Positions 37,393 through 48,574 of a DNA stretch of 64,000 nucleotides are shown in pieces. Under the pieces are notes generated by a model, which ran no database searches, had not been told where the DNA came from, and saw nothing but the letters and a program-made list of their open reading frames with translations. The position numbers and the translations under genes are program-made. This DNA comes from Amia ocellicauda (Eukaryota > Chordata > Actinopteri > Amiiformes > Amiidae). Every line of letters starts with the position of its first letter. Position 1 is the stretch's first letter. The stretch lies in contig NC_089852.1 in assembly GCF_036373705.1 (NCBI RefSeq), forward strand, positions 29,624,707-29,688,706, written 5' to 3'.

Positions 37393-40017
37393 TAACACTT
37401 CGCTGTCGTTAACCGTCACCCCCACACACCCGAGTCCTCTGTAGCCCCTGCCACACAATGTTACTCCACAGACAGCTCTAAAGTTGGCTCCCTGCTTTGA
37501 TCAGTCAGCATAGTAACTTCCCTCAAACTATAATCTCTAATATAACACCATTTGGCACCAAATTGCATCACTTGCAAAACTTTATGTGTTTTAGAAAGAA
37601 CAAGAAGTTTGTTCATCATCATACCAGGGGACACAGTGTGCTTCTGAGGAAGCTCATTAATTAAGCAACTTGGCTGACTATGAAGGGGCTATAAGGACAA
37701 ACTGATAGTTCAGCAACATCAACAAAAGGACTGCACATGATAAGAAGTGATGAAGTAATGCTATGTGCAGAGAAATAGAGAGTGTGTGTGTAACGAACTG
37801 GAGCGTAGTGTGCACATGCTGATTTATCCCTTGATTAGGATAATATTGACTTTGGGGAAACCTCCTGGTTAGTGAATCATAGAATGGGTCAGCATGTCAA
37901 TGTGTGGACTGTGTATAGTATGTATATGCAGGTGCAAGGGCTTAAATCTTGTCATTTTTTTCTCAAACCCCAAAATGCTGTACAGATTGGCATTGGCAAA
38001 ATATGACATTATTATGTGTACTAATTCTGTTTGTACATTCAGTTCAATGCATTCTATCTCATTATTATATATTTTCTAAAACACCCAAAACTGATCAACA
38101 AATATCACCCTGAATTGATGACCCCATTTCTTTGTTTGTGGACCTAAAGTGAGGTAACAACCAGGTTGGGAACCACACATTTCTAAATGATCCAAGATCC
38201 GTCTGATTTTGAATGATCCCAACTAGTCAGCTTCCACAACATGGCTGGGGAGATCTCCACCTCTCTGTGTGAAGACGTGTGCCCCGTTTTCATTTCTGAA
38301 TGTCAGTTTACATTTGTGGAAACCGTGTATCAATATTGATCTTGAAGAGGTCTTTGAACTACACATCTCTTTCTTCTAGTGTTTCACCAGAATTGCACAC
38401 AGTTGGAAGATGTTAAGATCTGTACAATATGTTCTCTGACAGCAAGGTATTTGGCTTTGTTTCATAATTATTTGCATCTGGAGTATATATATTGCATACA
38501 TGCACTGAGCCAAGCATATAATCAGACACTTTCCCACACCCTGGACACCTGTAGGACCGCCCTCATACTTCATGGAAAGTTTCAGAATGAATCGGTCTGA
38601 CTGTCTGAAACATCAAGGCTAAAACTTGATGACAACCCACAGATTTCTGATCCACTGTTGCAACACGATCTCGGCTTTAAAAAAATCAAGTTCGGCGTGA
38701 CCTTTCTCAGAAACCCCCGAGTAACATCTTCAGTAGCGGATTCTATCTCTCTGATGAGACACACATACACAGATGGATTGATCTAATTCACAATCCTACA
38801 CGATTTTCCAGGAGAGCTCTAATTAGTGCACTGTAGACTTTTAATAATGCTACTGCATGTTTTAAGTGCTCCCTGTACTAGATGTGTATGAGCACATCTA
38901 TCTTTGTGTCTCAATCTGTATGAGTGTGTGTGTGTATATCTGTGTGTGTGTGGATGTCTGTGACTGATTTGGAATTTATCATTCTTAGTTGCCCCCCCCC
39001 GGCCGCTTCTCCATGTGGCTAGACAGACTGTTCCTTGATGCCTGAAGGAGGAGCTGGTATATAAACAGTTATATTGTACTGCCACTCCATCTCTCACTTC
39101 CCCTGCATGGTATACTCTAGGGCTGACCTCATCTTCCATCAGATCTCAGCTGAGGTTATGACTTCTGCTCCTGTACAATATCCGATAGCCGGGATAAAGA
39201 CCAAACTTTATTAAACACCCCATGAGTACTGCATATACCCAGCTGAGTCTGTTATCTCATTCTTCTGTCACAGCCCAGAGGTACTGCGGAGAGAGAGAGA
39301 GCCAATGTGTCTTTGTCCCTGATTTGGTCTTCATCAGAGACGATTGGGCTTCTGAAACCAAAGGTATTGGGGGGAAGAGCTGTCTTTTACAAGCCTTATA
39401 ACACACACACACACACACGGACACACACATTTCCCCGCAGGGTAATCTACTCCCCCTGGCAAGACCTAACTAGGTCAGTCAGCTTCTCTCCAGGGTGCTG
39501 GAGCAGAATTCGGCTCACAGGATGTCAGTAGCAAGAGTCTTATGTGAAACAGCTGACTCGGGCGCATTCCTCGGGAGCTGTGCTCGGGGCAGGGAGAGCG
39601 GAGGCTGAGATACAGAGACAGAAGCAGGAAGGGAAACAATAGGAGACGCAGGGGGAGAGGTGGGGAAAGACAAGGAGAGGGAAGAGGATGGGGAACAGGG
39701 AGAGAGGCGGGTGAGAGACAGGAAGGAAGACAGGGAGAGGGGCAAGGAGAGAGAGGTGTCAGAGTCAGGGAGAGGATTGGTGGGAGAGTCAGGAGAGAGC
39801 AGTAATGTCTGAGCAGAGTTAATCACAGGCCCGGCACACCAGCTCAACGTACACAAGAACCGACCCCCGTAACGGTGATTATTCTCAACAGAAGTTCCCA
39901 GCCTCCTTCACTTTGTGGTAAACAAGCCCCGAGGCCTCCCTCCTCCCAGGCACACGATGTCTGCTCTCCCTGCACATCTCCAGATCCTAGATTAAAGCAC
40001 TTCTGTTATGAATCACA
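37393..40017. other. spacer between the two duplicated units
   Basis: No gene recognised. It contains a GT/TG-rich run near 38925-38950, a C9 run at 38991-39000, a CA run at 39401-39419, and a purine-rich stretch at 39575-39805 (plus strand). Confidence 0.55.
39575..39805 (+). repeat. purine-rich GA/GGGA low-complexity stretch
   Basis: About 230 bases dominated by GGGAGAG/GGAGA words with few pyrimidines, and no exact unit length. The minus-strand open frame over it (39515-39856) is a Ser/Leu/Pro-rich artefact of this composition. Confidence 0.8.
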
Positions 40018-40876
40018 GAACTCTGGCATTTCTTTCAGTCACCTGAGTCACCAAGGCCATCTCAGTCCTCAGGTTACTGCCAAGACATACAGACTTCAGA
40101 GAGCCAGCCTCAGACACCTCAGTGCATGCTTTGCTCCAGACCTCTACATCTCTTTGTGTAAAGAAGGCTCCTATTTTTAGTAACTGTATTTGGTCCAGAC
40201 CCTTTAGGAATACAAGTAACTGAATCAGATCCCCTAGTAATTATTAATTCACCTCAATAGAGAGTTCCTTACAACCTTGTGTAAACAATTTACAATTATA
40301 GACTATGTTTAAAAAATATCTGCTCATCTTAATTAATTTCCGTTTTGTACACCCACATCGTTACTACTATTTATTATTATTATTATTAGTAGTAGTAGTA
40401 GTAGTAATAGTAGTAATAGTAATAGTATTTGGCTCACGCAAAAAAGACTGGTGCCCATTGTGCATTCACTTTGTATACTTGGTACTTATTAGAAATAATA
40501 ATAATAATAATAAAAATAATAACGTATTCTATTTTTTCACAGAAATGACACAGACGTGCACACTGGAACATATGGGAATACTTTAATTTATGTGTAGGTC
40601 TTCAATTAAGTCTTCTTCATCTCCCAGAAGCTTCATATACCAGGGATGTATTCATATACATTCATATTTATATGTCTGTATTTATATTTATTGCCTGGCT
40701 TGAATTTAATTATTTTCTGCTGTACTGTCCAGTATGTTTTTTCCACTGGACTGTACACTGTGTCCAGACCTCCCTGTGAACCTCAGCCTCACACAGAGTC
40801 AGACCTGGATTTGAATGGAGGGGGGATCAGGACATTGTTTCAGTCCCTATGAGACTGCAGAGGCATGACTGGAGTT
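40018..40876. repeat. duplicated unit, copy 2
   Basis: In the same orientation as copy 1, 3.9 kb away. The left part (40018-40092) joins directly to the part equivalent to 36645 onward, so a 486-bp block is absent. The trinucleotide run is shorter (from about 40388). A block of about 65-70 bp around 40760-40828 is present only here. Confidence 0.9.
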
Positions 40877-42878
40877 AGTTAGTTAGTTAGTCACTTAGTT
40901 AATTTAGCCGAGCAGCAGTGCTTTCTAACCACAGATCTGTTTACAGTAACTCATCATTTCCTAGATGCTGATGAGTACTAAACAAATCAGTCTCCTCCTG
41001 ATATTAATAATGCAGGGAAATCTGCCATCTAAAACTATTGGGGGACATATGTCTGCTTTGTCCAGATGCCCTTATGAAAGTTGGGTGCAGTTTGGTAGAG
41101 ACAATGCTAAGAACCAAGATCTTGAACTGGGAGCCAGTGGAGAGAACATCTGAGGAGTATCTCTGTCACAAACCAGAGAAGACATGACAGCTTCATCTTT
41201 TAAACAGGATCAATGATACAGGTCTTTTGGAAGACTGTTAACTAGCAACTATATAGTAACTTCATAGATGAAGACAGTGGGCAACTGGTTTAAGCAAAAT
41301 AGGGTAAAGAGAACTTGGGTGAAGCTCTAGGTGAATATAAAAGCAATAAACCCAATAATCAAATAGAGTTGTGTTTACAGCTTTGCAGTGACCTGGTACG
41401 AACCTCACCTCTCCCCTGCCTCTGCTCCGTAAACAGCTCCTCCAGTCCCACTGTCACAAAAATAGCCACACTATTACCCATGTATGTAGCTCTGAGCGCC
41501 CCCTGCTGGGAACAGGATAAACTGACTACATTTCTCAAACATAGTCATCCCTGATTTTTGTATATTAGTCTAATATTGGTTTAATTCCCCTTGATTCATT
41601 ATTACATTATTTTAGGTCACTTTTTTTGTGGTACTGTATGAATTATTACATTTTTCCCCCACCACCCGCAAGAACACCCTGTGGGTCCTTGGTGTGAGAG
41701 AGTTTACAGAGCCTGTAAAATGAGGGGCCATTACTGCAGTGAGATTATTCAGGCTGGGGCCTCAGCAGCAACCAGTACAGCTCGCTTAAGCAGCTAACAA
41801 GCGAACCTCAGTGCCCATCTACACAAACCCCGCTGTTCACCCCAGGGCGTCTGCCAAATTGCTCTCCTGGCGCTTTGCCATAACCATAGAGACCAGTGGC
41901 ACCCAAATTCTGAGCTCCCCACCGATTAATACCCAACATAAGCTCAAGTTTCCTCCTTATCAGAAGTATACAGAAATGTAATTTTAAAACAACACACATT
42001 ACAGATTTGTATATTTTTTACCTTCGTACACACTATGTACTCCTTTTTCCTGTACTCGTTCTAGTGTATGTTTGTTTTACATAAGGGCCTCTTTGTGCTT
42101 CTGTAGTAGAAACCGTGTATTTTTGTAATACCAGGAAAAACTAGCCTGATATTTTTACAAATCTTTCATTAGCGGTTAAACCGAGGCAAACTGCCACTGA
42201 AATTAGAAAGTCGGTGTGGAAAGTCAAGTTGTTGTTGTTTGCTGTTCAATGTTAAACAGAAAGTTTGCTGAATCCATTTAAGACAAATATCCACATAATC
42301 AACAAACCTGATCTCCGATACAAATTATAATTGAGCATGCAGGTGCTTCATTTAAAAATAGACCCAAATGTATCCATCGAACTTTCCTGGAATAAATACT
42401 ATTTTACACAAAGAGCTTGTTGACAGAACTATGGGTCAAGTACAATGAAGGCCATGATCAATCCCTCCAATCAATACATGTACAATTGTGAACACCACTA
42501 TGTATACATACTAACTATGTGTCTAAAGGGGTTAGAATGGTGTTTTTTAAATAGGATACACATATTAATATATTGTTTGCCTTGACATAAATTAATGCAT
42601 CATCTCTTAACTTTTCAGTCCTGCAAGAATCGACAGAATAATTTAAAAAGCTTAAAGGATATAACAGTAGGCCCCACAGGTACAGAGAACAGCCACAAGA
42701 GGAAGACAGAGGTACCCAAATATTGAGATTGACAGAATCCCCATTATGCCTCGCGGAAAACAATTGTGCAGATAATCTAAATGTATTTGAGTGAGAGTTA
42801 AAATTAAACCATATGTGTGTGCTGATATACATTTAAATAACAACATATTTAATTACCAGATTTATACTGGAAGAAAAT

Positions 42879-42923
<45 letters not shown>

Positions 42924-42925
42924 CA
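40877..42925. other. intergenic, no gene recognised
   Basis: No domain-bearing frame. A TTAG tetranucleotide run lies at 40875-40890, and a mixed CA/TA microsatellite at 42878-42923 abuts DD36E copy B. Confidence 0.5.
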
Positions 42926-43248
42926 CACTCACCTAAAGGATTATTAGGAACACCATACTCATACTGTGTTTGACCCCCTTTCGCCTTCAGAACTGCCTTA
43001 ATTCTACGTGGCATTGATTCAACAAGGTGCTGAAAGCATTCTTTAGAAATGTTGGCCCATATTGATAGGATAGCATCTTGCCGCATACTGGATGTTTTTC
43101 CCTTTTCACACCATTCTTTGTAAACCCTAGAAATGGTTGTGCGTGAAAATCCCAGTAACAGAGCAGATTGTGAAATACTCAGACCGGCCCGTCTGGCACC
43201 AACAACCATGCCACGCTCAAAATTGCTTAAATCACCTTTCTTTCCCAT
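42862..43248 (-). pseudogene. transposase remnant: DNA-binding half fused to C-terminal tail
   Basis: From the ATG at 43248 the frame reads the first 57 residues of the DD36E transposase (MGKKGDLSNFERGMVVGARR ... 'GKTSSMRQ', the first helix-turn-helix) and then, in frame, the last 38 or so ('DAILSIWANI' ... 'GGQTQY'). The stop is lost (TAG to GAG-type change), so translation runs into the flanking microsatellite. All three catalytic residues are gone. Whether it is expressed is unknown; such truncated products can in principle bind element ends without cutting. Confidence 0.8.
42878..42923. repeat. (AC)n(AT)n compound microsatellite
   Basis: An AC run followed by an AT run, ending at the left edge of the DD36E deletion derivative. 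A second TA run (43396-43418) marks the other edge, so the element inserted in or seeded a TA-rich array. Confidence 0.93.
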
Positions 43249-43396
43249 TCAGACATTCAGTTTGGAGTTCAGGAGATTGTCTTGACCAGGACCACACCCC
43301 TAAATGCATTGAAGCAACTGCCATGTGATTGGTTGGTTAGATAATTGCATTAATGAGAAATTGAACAGGTGTTCCTAATAATCCTATAGGTGAGTG
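42926..43396 (-). mobile_element. DD36E Tc1 deletion derivative, copy B (471 bp)
   Basis: Both ends match copies A and C (left 'cactcacctaaaggattatt', right 'ggtgagtg' followed by TA at 43397-43398). About 750 bp of the interior are missing. The right-hand TA is intact; on the left the AC/TA microsatellite has blurred it. Deletion joint at about 43080-43083, where GCA is shared by both parents of the joint. Confidence 0.92.
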
Positions 43397-44433
43397 TATA
43401 TATATATATATATATATAGCTTCACCGTAGAGAGACAGGTACTGGATCTGAGTGAATTACATGTTACAATTTCCCTAGTAGGATCTAACAGAGCCAGTAG
43501 CCTGTACATCAGCATGGCTTTAGAGCAAATGAATGTTAAATTACTACTTCGCTTTATCAATTTAAAACCCTTAGCTCTTTTATTAGGGAACCAACCAGAG
43601 AGAGTACCTGCATTGATTTGATATTTTCAAATGACCAAGATAGAGTTAGAGAACCAATGGTGAACTGTGATCACAATATGGTTAGCTTCAAGGCATACTT
43701 AAAAAAAACAAGGACCAAGTCTAAAACAATGGCCTACAATTTTAGAAAAGCAAACCTTGAAGGTATGAGAAGAGATGGAGCACACTGTATACAGATTCAG
43801 TCAAAAATTGATGGTTATTTTTCAAGAATATACTACTAGAGGCTCAGGGGAAATTTGTACCAAAACTTAGCAAATTGAGGACCAAAAAACATTGGTCAAA
43901 ATGGTTTAATAGAAGTATGCAATAAAATATCAAGAGAAAGAAAATGTTGTATAGCATGTACAAAAGGAATAGAGACTAAACAAAATACAAACAATACAGA
44001 AAACTACACAGATCTTAAAAGGGATCAGGAAAGCAAACAGGGAAATATAAAGAAACATAGCTATTGGAGCTAAAACTAATGCAAACCGTTTTTTTTCAAT
44101 ACAACAACAGCAAGAGGTCAATAATGGAGGAAGTGAAATGGGTACTAAAGGCTAAAAATTGAAGTATCTTAGAAAACAAACAATATGTGGCAAATGTTCT
44201 AAATGAGAATTTTTACAAAATAAAAAAAACAGATAACATGCCAAAGGTTAACAATCAGTCCACAAACCCTAAGAGAGATCAGGATACATGAGGAGGAGGT
44301 ACTAAAGGGACTAGCAGAATTAAAAACAAACAAATCACCTGGGCCAGATGGGATATTTCCAACAGTACTTTACCTTTATTTATACACCATTAACTTCAAC
44401 TGCAGATCACATGAAAGCATATGATATGATGTA

Positions 44434-44685
44434 CAGTGAGGGGAAAAAAGTATTTGATCCCCTGCTGATTTTGTATGTTTTCCCACTGACAAAGAAATGA
44501 TTCCCTCATTAACATGCAAATCAATGTATAACTTTTTTGAAATGCGTTTTTCTGGATTCTTTTGTTGTTATTCTGTCTCTCACTGTTAAAATACACCTAC
44601 CATTAAAATTATAGACGGATCATTTCTTTGTCAGTGGGCAAACGTACAAAATCAGCAGGGGATCAAATACTTTTTTCCCTCACTG
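44434..44685. mobile_element. 252-bp MITE of the Tc1 family seen at 4554
   Basis: TA at 44432-44433 and 44686-44687. It consists almost only of the two inverted ends of the 4554-5855 element ('cagtgaggggaaaaaagtat' left, complement right), with the whole transposase removed. The arms are nearly complementary, so the element is close to one large hairpin. It interrupts the LINE directly before 'YLDFQKAFDKVPH'. Confidence 0.93.
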
Positions 44686-45050
44686 TACTTAGATTTTCAG
44701 AAAGCTTTTGATAAGGTTCCACACCAAAGACTGATCCTAAACTTGGAAGCTGTAGGCATTCAGGGTAATGTAAGTAGATGGATTATGAACTGGTTGATGT
44801 ATAGGAAACAGAGGGTGTCGATTAGAGGAGTCTCTTCTAACTGGAGTGAGATTGTAAGTGGAGTTCCACAGGGATCAGTACTAAGGCCTTTGCTTTTTCT
44901 AATCTAAATTAATTATCTAGACTCTGGGATAGTTAGCAAACTTGTCACATTTGCAGATGATACTAAAATAGGTGGCTCAGCAGATACAATCTCGGCAGCA
45001 CAGGCTATTCAAAGGGACTTGGATAATATTCAGACAAGTGCAAGGTATTA

Positions 45051-46271
45051 CACTCACCTAAAGGATTATTAGGAACACCTGTTCAATTTCTCATTAATGC
45101 AAGTATCTAACCAACCAATCACATGGCAGTTGCTTCAATGCATTTAGGGGTGTGGTCCTGGTCAAGACAATCTCCTGAACTCCAAACTGAATGTCTGAAT
45201 GGGAAAGAAAGGTGATTTAAGCCATTTTGAGCGTGGCATGGTTGTTGGTGCCAGACGGGCCGGTCTGAGTATTTCACAATCTGCTCAGTTACTGGGATTT
45301 TCACGCACAACCATTTCTAGGGTTTACAAAGAATGGTGTGAAAAGGGAAAAACATCCAGTATGCGGCAGTCCTGTGGGCGAAAATGCCTTGTTGACGCTA
45401 GAGGTCAGAGGAGAATGGGCCGACTGATTCAAGCTGATAGAAGAGCAACTTTGACTGAAATAACCACTCGTTACAACCGAGGTATGCAGCAAAGCATTTG
45501 TGAAGCCACAACACGTACAACCTTGAGGCGGATGGGCTACAACAGCAGAAGACCCCACCGGGTACCACTCATCTCCACTACAAATAGGAAAAAGAGGCTA
45601 CAATTTGCACAAGCTCACCAAAATTGGACAGTTGAAGACTGGAAAAATGTTGCCTGGTCTGATGAGTCTCGATTTCTGTTGAGACATTCAGATGGTAGAG
45701 TCAGAATTTGGCGTAAACAGAATGAGAACATGGATCCATCATGCCTTGTTACCACTGTGCAGGCTGGTGGTGGTGGCGTAATGGTGTGGGGGATGTTTTC
45801 TTGGCACACTTTAGGCCCCTTAGTGCCAATTGGGCATCGTTTAAATGCCACGGCCTACCTGAGCATTGTTTCTGACCATGTCCATCCCTTTATGACTACC
45901 ATGTACCCATCCTCTGATGGCTACTTCCAGCAGGATAATGCACCATGTCACAAAGGTCGAATCATTTCAAATTGGTTTCTTGAACATGACAATGAGTTCA
46001 CTGTACTAAACTGGCCCCCACAGTCACCAGATCTCAACCCAATAGAGTATCTTTGGGATGTGGTGGAACGGGAGCTTCGTGCCCTGGATGTGCATCCCAC
46101 AAATCTCCATCAACTGCAAGATGCTATCCTATCAATATGGGCCAACATTTCTAAAGAATGCTTTCAGCACCTTGTTGAATCAATGCCACGTAGAATTAAG
46201 GCAGTTCTGAAGGCAAAAGGGGGTCAAACACAGTATTAGTATGGTGTTCCTAATAATCCTTTAGGTGAGTG
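45051..46271 (+). mobile_element. Tc1/mariner DD36E-type transposon, copy C, ORF-intact (1221 bp)
   Basis: TA at 45049-45050 and 46272-46273, with inverted ends 'cactcacctaaaggattatt' and complement. It holds one uninterrupted transposase gene (45199-46239). It is inserted in the reverse transcriptase region of the LINE at 43430-46995, so it is younger than the LINE. It differs from copy A at very few positions, which means recent activity of the family. Confidence 0.95.
45199..46239 (+). CDS. Tc1/mariner transposase, DD36E type, intact
   Basis: A 346-aa cut-and-paste transposase that would bind the element's inverted ends and integrate at TA. The N-terminal half carries two helix-turn-helix regions (about 8-50, with 'ISQSAQLLGFSRTTISRVYK', and about 70-115). 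The catalytic core shows Asp155 ('WSDESRF'), the glycine-rich block 'AGGGGVMVWGMF' (189-200), Asp246 ('QQDNAPCH') and Glu283 ('NPIEYLWD'). There are 36 residues between Asp246 and Glu283, two more than the classic DD34E spacing. That fits the published DD36E ('Incomer') group of vertebrate Tc1/mariner elements. Start ATG and TAG stop are intact; no frameshift seen. Transcription and activity are unproven, and a missense defect cannot be excluded. Confidence 0.92.
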   Translation: MGKKGDLSHFERGMVVGARRAGLSISQSAQLLGFSRTTISRVYKEWCEKGKTSSMRQSCGRKCLVDARGQRRMGRLIQADRRATLTEITTRYNRGMQQSICEATTRTTLRRMGYNSRRPHRVPLISTTNRKKRLQFAQAHQNWTVEDWKNVAWSDESRFLLRHSDGRVRIWRKQNENMDPSCLVTTVQAGGGGVMVWGMFSWHTLGPLVPIGHRLNATAYLSIVSDHVHPFMTTMYPSSDGYFQQDNAPCHKGRIISNWFLEHDNEFTVLNWPPQSPDLNPIEYLWDVVERELRALDVHPTNLHQLQDAILSIWANISKECFQHLVESMPRRIKAVLKAKGGQTQY

Positions 46272-47739
46272 TACATGCAGGTAACAAAAATGTCCACTAT
46301 AATTACACTATGGGAGGAATAGAACTAGATGAAGTCACACATGAGAAAGACCTAGGAGTCTATGTGGACTCCTCACTTTCTCCATCCAAACAATGTGGGG
46401 AAGCAATAAAAAAGGCAAACACAATGTTAGGGTATATTGTCAAAAGTGTAGAATTGAGAACAGGGGCAGTGATGTTCAGACTGTACTGCACTAGTTAGAG
46501 CTCATCTGGATACTGTGTGCAGCTCTGGGCTCCACACTTCAAGAAAGATATCGCTGCTCTAGAGGCAGTTCAGAGGAGAGCAACCAGACTTATTCCAGGT
46601 CTGAAGGGAAAGTCCTACTGAGAGACTGAGGAACTGAACCTTTTCACCCTGGAACAGAGGAGACTACTGGGGACTTGATTCAAGTCTTCAAAATCATGAA
46701 AGACATCGACCACATCACACCAGAGGAGCTTTTCCAGATCAGCAGGGACACACGCCCCCGGGGACACAAATGGAAATTGGGCTTCAAGGCATTCAAGACA
46801 AAAAACAGGAGACACTTCTTCACACAGAGAGGCGTCACAATCTGGAACAAACCCCCCAGCGATGTGGTAGAAGTGGACAATTTGGGAACATTTAAAAATA
46901 GACTGGACAGGATCCTTGGATCAGTTAGTTATTAATGGACACCAAACAAGCACCATGGGTCAAATGGCCTCCTCTCGTTTGCAAACTTTCTTATGTTCTT
47001 ATATTTACATTTCCCAGGAAAAGCAAAATCCCCCATTTTATTTTTAAATAAATAGCAGTATGGGTTTCATCATAAACCAAATTTACATTTAACAACTAAA
47101 GCCAAGATGACAAGCGCCTTATTCTAAATTAGTTTGGAGAATTAAGTTAACAATTCTATAGATAAGGTTGCATTTCAGATACAGTAGGATTTCTAATGTT
47201 TAACTAGCAATATTTACCCCACAATAATAGGAAAACCAAACTGTGAATGCTGGAGTAAATAAAACAAATAAATAATTAAATACCCCAAATGAGGGAATAT
47301 CTTTTGGAAGAATGTGTTCATCCCTCCAGTAGAGTCCAGAGACTCGTAGAATCTGTGCCAAGAGCATCGAAGCTGTTCTGATGGCTCGTGGTGCCAAACA
47401 CCTTACTGAGACACTTTATGTTGGTTTGTCCTTTACTTTGTCACCCATCTGTATATACAACCAAGACTCTGTATTCCATTTGAATGTCTAATGTACATAT
47501 TAAGATGTTAATTAAAATCATAACTCAGAACTACATGAATCATACAGTCCTTGATCAACACTCGGGTCAGACCGCCCCCACACTCACGGCCCATTTCACC
47601 TCATGTTATGAAACCCAGACCAAGAGGTGGCCAGCTCAATCACAGGCAGAATGGTCAGAGCAAACCTGCTGTTACTAGAAGCTACAATACTCTGCTGCAT
47701 AATTTCACTAACGTAATTAACTTTTCCTAAAAATCTAAA

Positions 47740-47925
47740 TTATTATTATTGTCATTTAGCAGACGCTCTTATCCAGGGTGACTTACATTTGTACCCATTT
47801 ATACAGCTGGGCATTTTACTGGAGCAATCTAACTGAAGTACCTGCTCAAGGGTACAACAGCACTGCTCTACCCGGGATTTGAACCCACAACTTTCCACTA
47901 ACCACTACTCCACAGTGCTGCCTAA
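47740..47925. repeat. dispersed fish repeat (SINE-like)
   Basis: Starts after an ATT run with 'gcagacgctcttatccaggg', continues through 'tacagctgggcattttactg', and ends with 'cccgggatttgaacccacaa' and 'ccactactccacagtgctgc'. The 'gatttgaaccc' phrase looks like a tRNA-type B box on the opposite strand. A truncated relative is at 3195-3250. I cannot name the family with certainty. Confidence 0.7.
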
Positions 47926-48477
47926 ATTAAAAAAAATAAAGGGGTAAATCTAATTCTTGTGGATATAAATATACACATATTCATGGAATAAGGACAATGT
48001 CTCGGCATTGATCTAATTTCCAATAAAGCAAGCATTTGGCTCACTGAGAAAAAAAAAACAGCTTCCTACTCAACAGTACTTTACAATTCTCAACAATGGC
48101 ACAGTCTCTCTATAATCAGATCAAGACAATATTCAATACCTTGGTTTACATGCCAGGCTCCCAAATTATTGAGTTTAGGTCATTTTCCCAAAACATTAAC
48201 TCTGGAGGGCAATTTTAAATGTATTACATTAAATATATGCCTGTCATATCAAAGGCTATTGAATCTCCATCTTCCCAACAAGACACACCTTGACATTTGG
48301 AGGCAGACAAATTGCCAAAATAATAATTTTATATGTACTTATATGTTAGTAGGAGTGTATAAATTATAGGTTTGACTCTATAATTAAAAAACAAAACAAA
48401 AACTCCTCACAATCAATGCAACAGTACATAGCAGGAAGGGCAGCTCTCATGGGCAGACATGATGTTTCAATACTTAC

Positions 48478-48574
48478 CAGATGACAGAATACTCTACAGC
48501 TAAGAGCAGAGGAGTGGTCTTTCCAGCAGCACCTATGTTCAGTGTCACAGTGGCCATGACTGTGTCCACCACAA
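48478..48574 (-). other. unassigned exon-like stretch
   Basis: On the minus strand an AG acceptor ('ttaaaatccag') and a strong donor ('CATCTGgtaagt') bracket 97 bases that are open in one frame: VVDTVMATVTLNIGAAGKTT then PLLLAVEYSVI. A second short piece at about 49008-49047, between 'ctttag' and 'gtaagtgcc', could be an upstream exon. No family was recognised; it may come from a repeat. Confidence 0.22.

Larger units (their letters stand above)
43430..46995 (+). mobile_element. CR1-like LINE, 5'-truncated, carrying two Tc1 insertions
   Basis: Three segments belong to one non-LTR retrotransposon: 43430-44433, 44686-45050 and 46272-46995. In order they show an endonuclease-RT linker ('DHNMVSFKAYLKKTR', about 43675), the RT start ('NKSPGPDGIFP', about 44330), 'LDFQKAFDKVPH' (about 44690), 'SGVPQGSVL' (about 44858), the catalytic 'FADDTKIGG' (about 44952), then 'KDLGVYVDSSLS' (about 46350) and the C-terminal domain to 46935, with the tail ending near 46995. 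Stops and frameshifts disable it, and about 100 codons are missing around 44390. The two gaps are the 252-bp MITE and DD36E copy C, each with TA duplications. Confidence 0.85.

Noticed and set aside
36857-37444. 195-codon frame with a long Val/Ile run, and its copy at 40305-40586
   Set aside because: The run is the translation of a GTA trinucleotide array within a duplicated non-coding unit; the frame is not kept in the other copy.
39515-39856. 113-codon Ser/Leu/Pro-rich minus-strand frame
   Set aside because: Artefact of a purine-rich low-complexity stretch.
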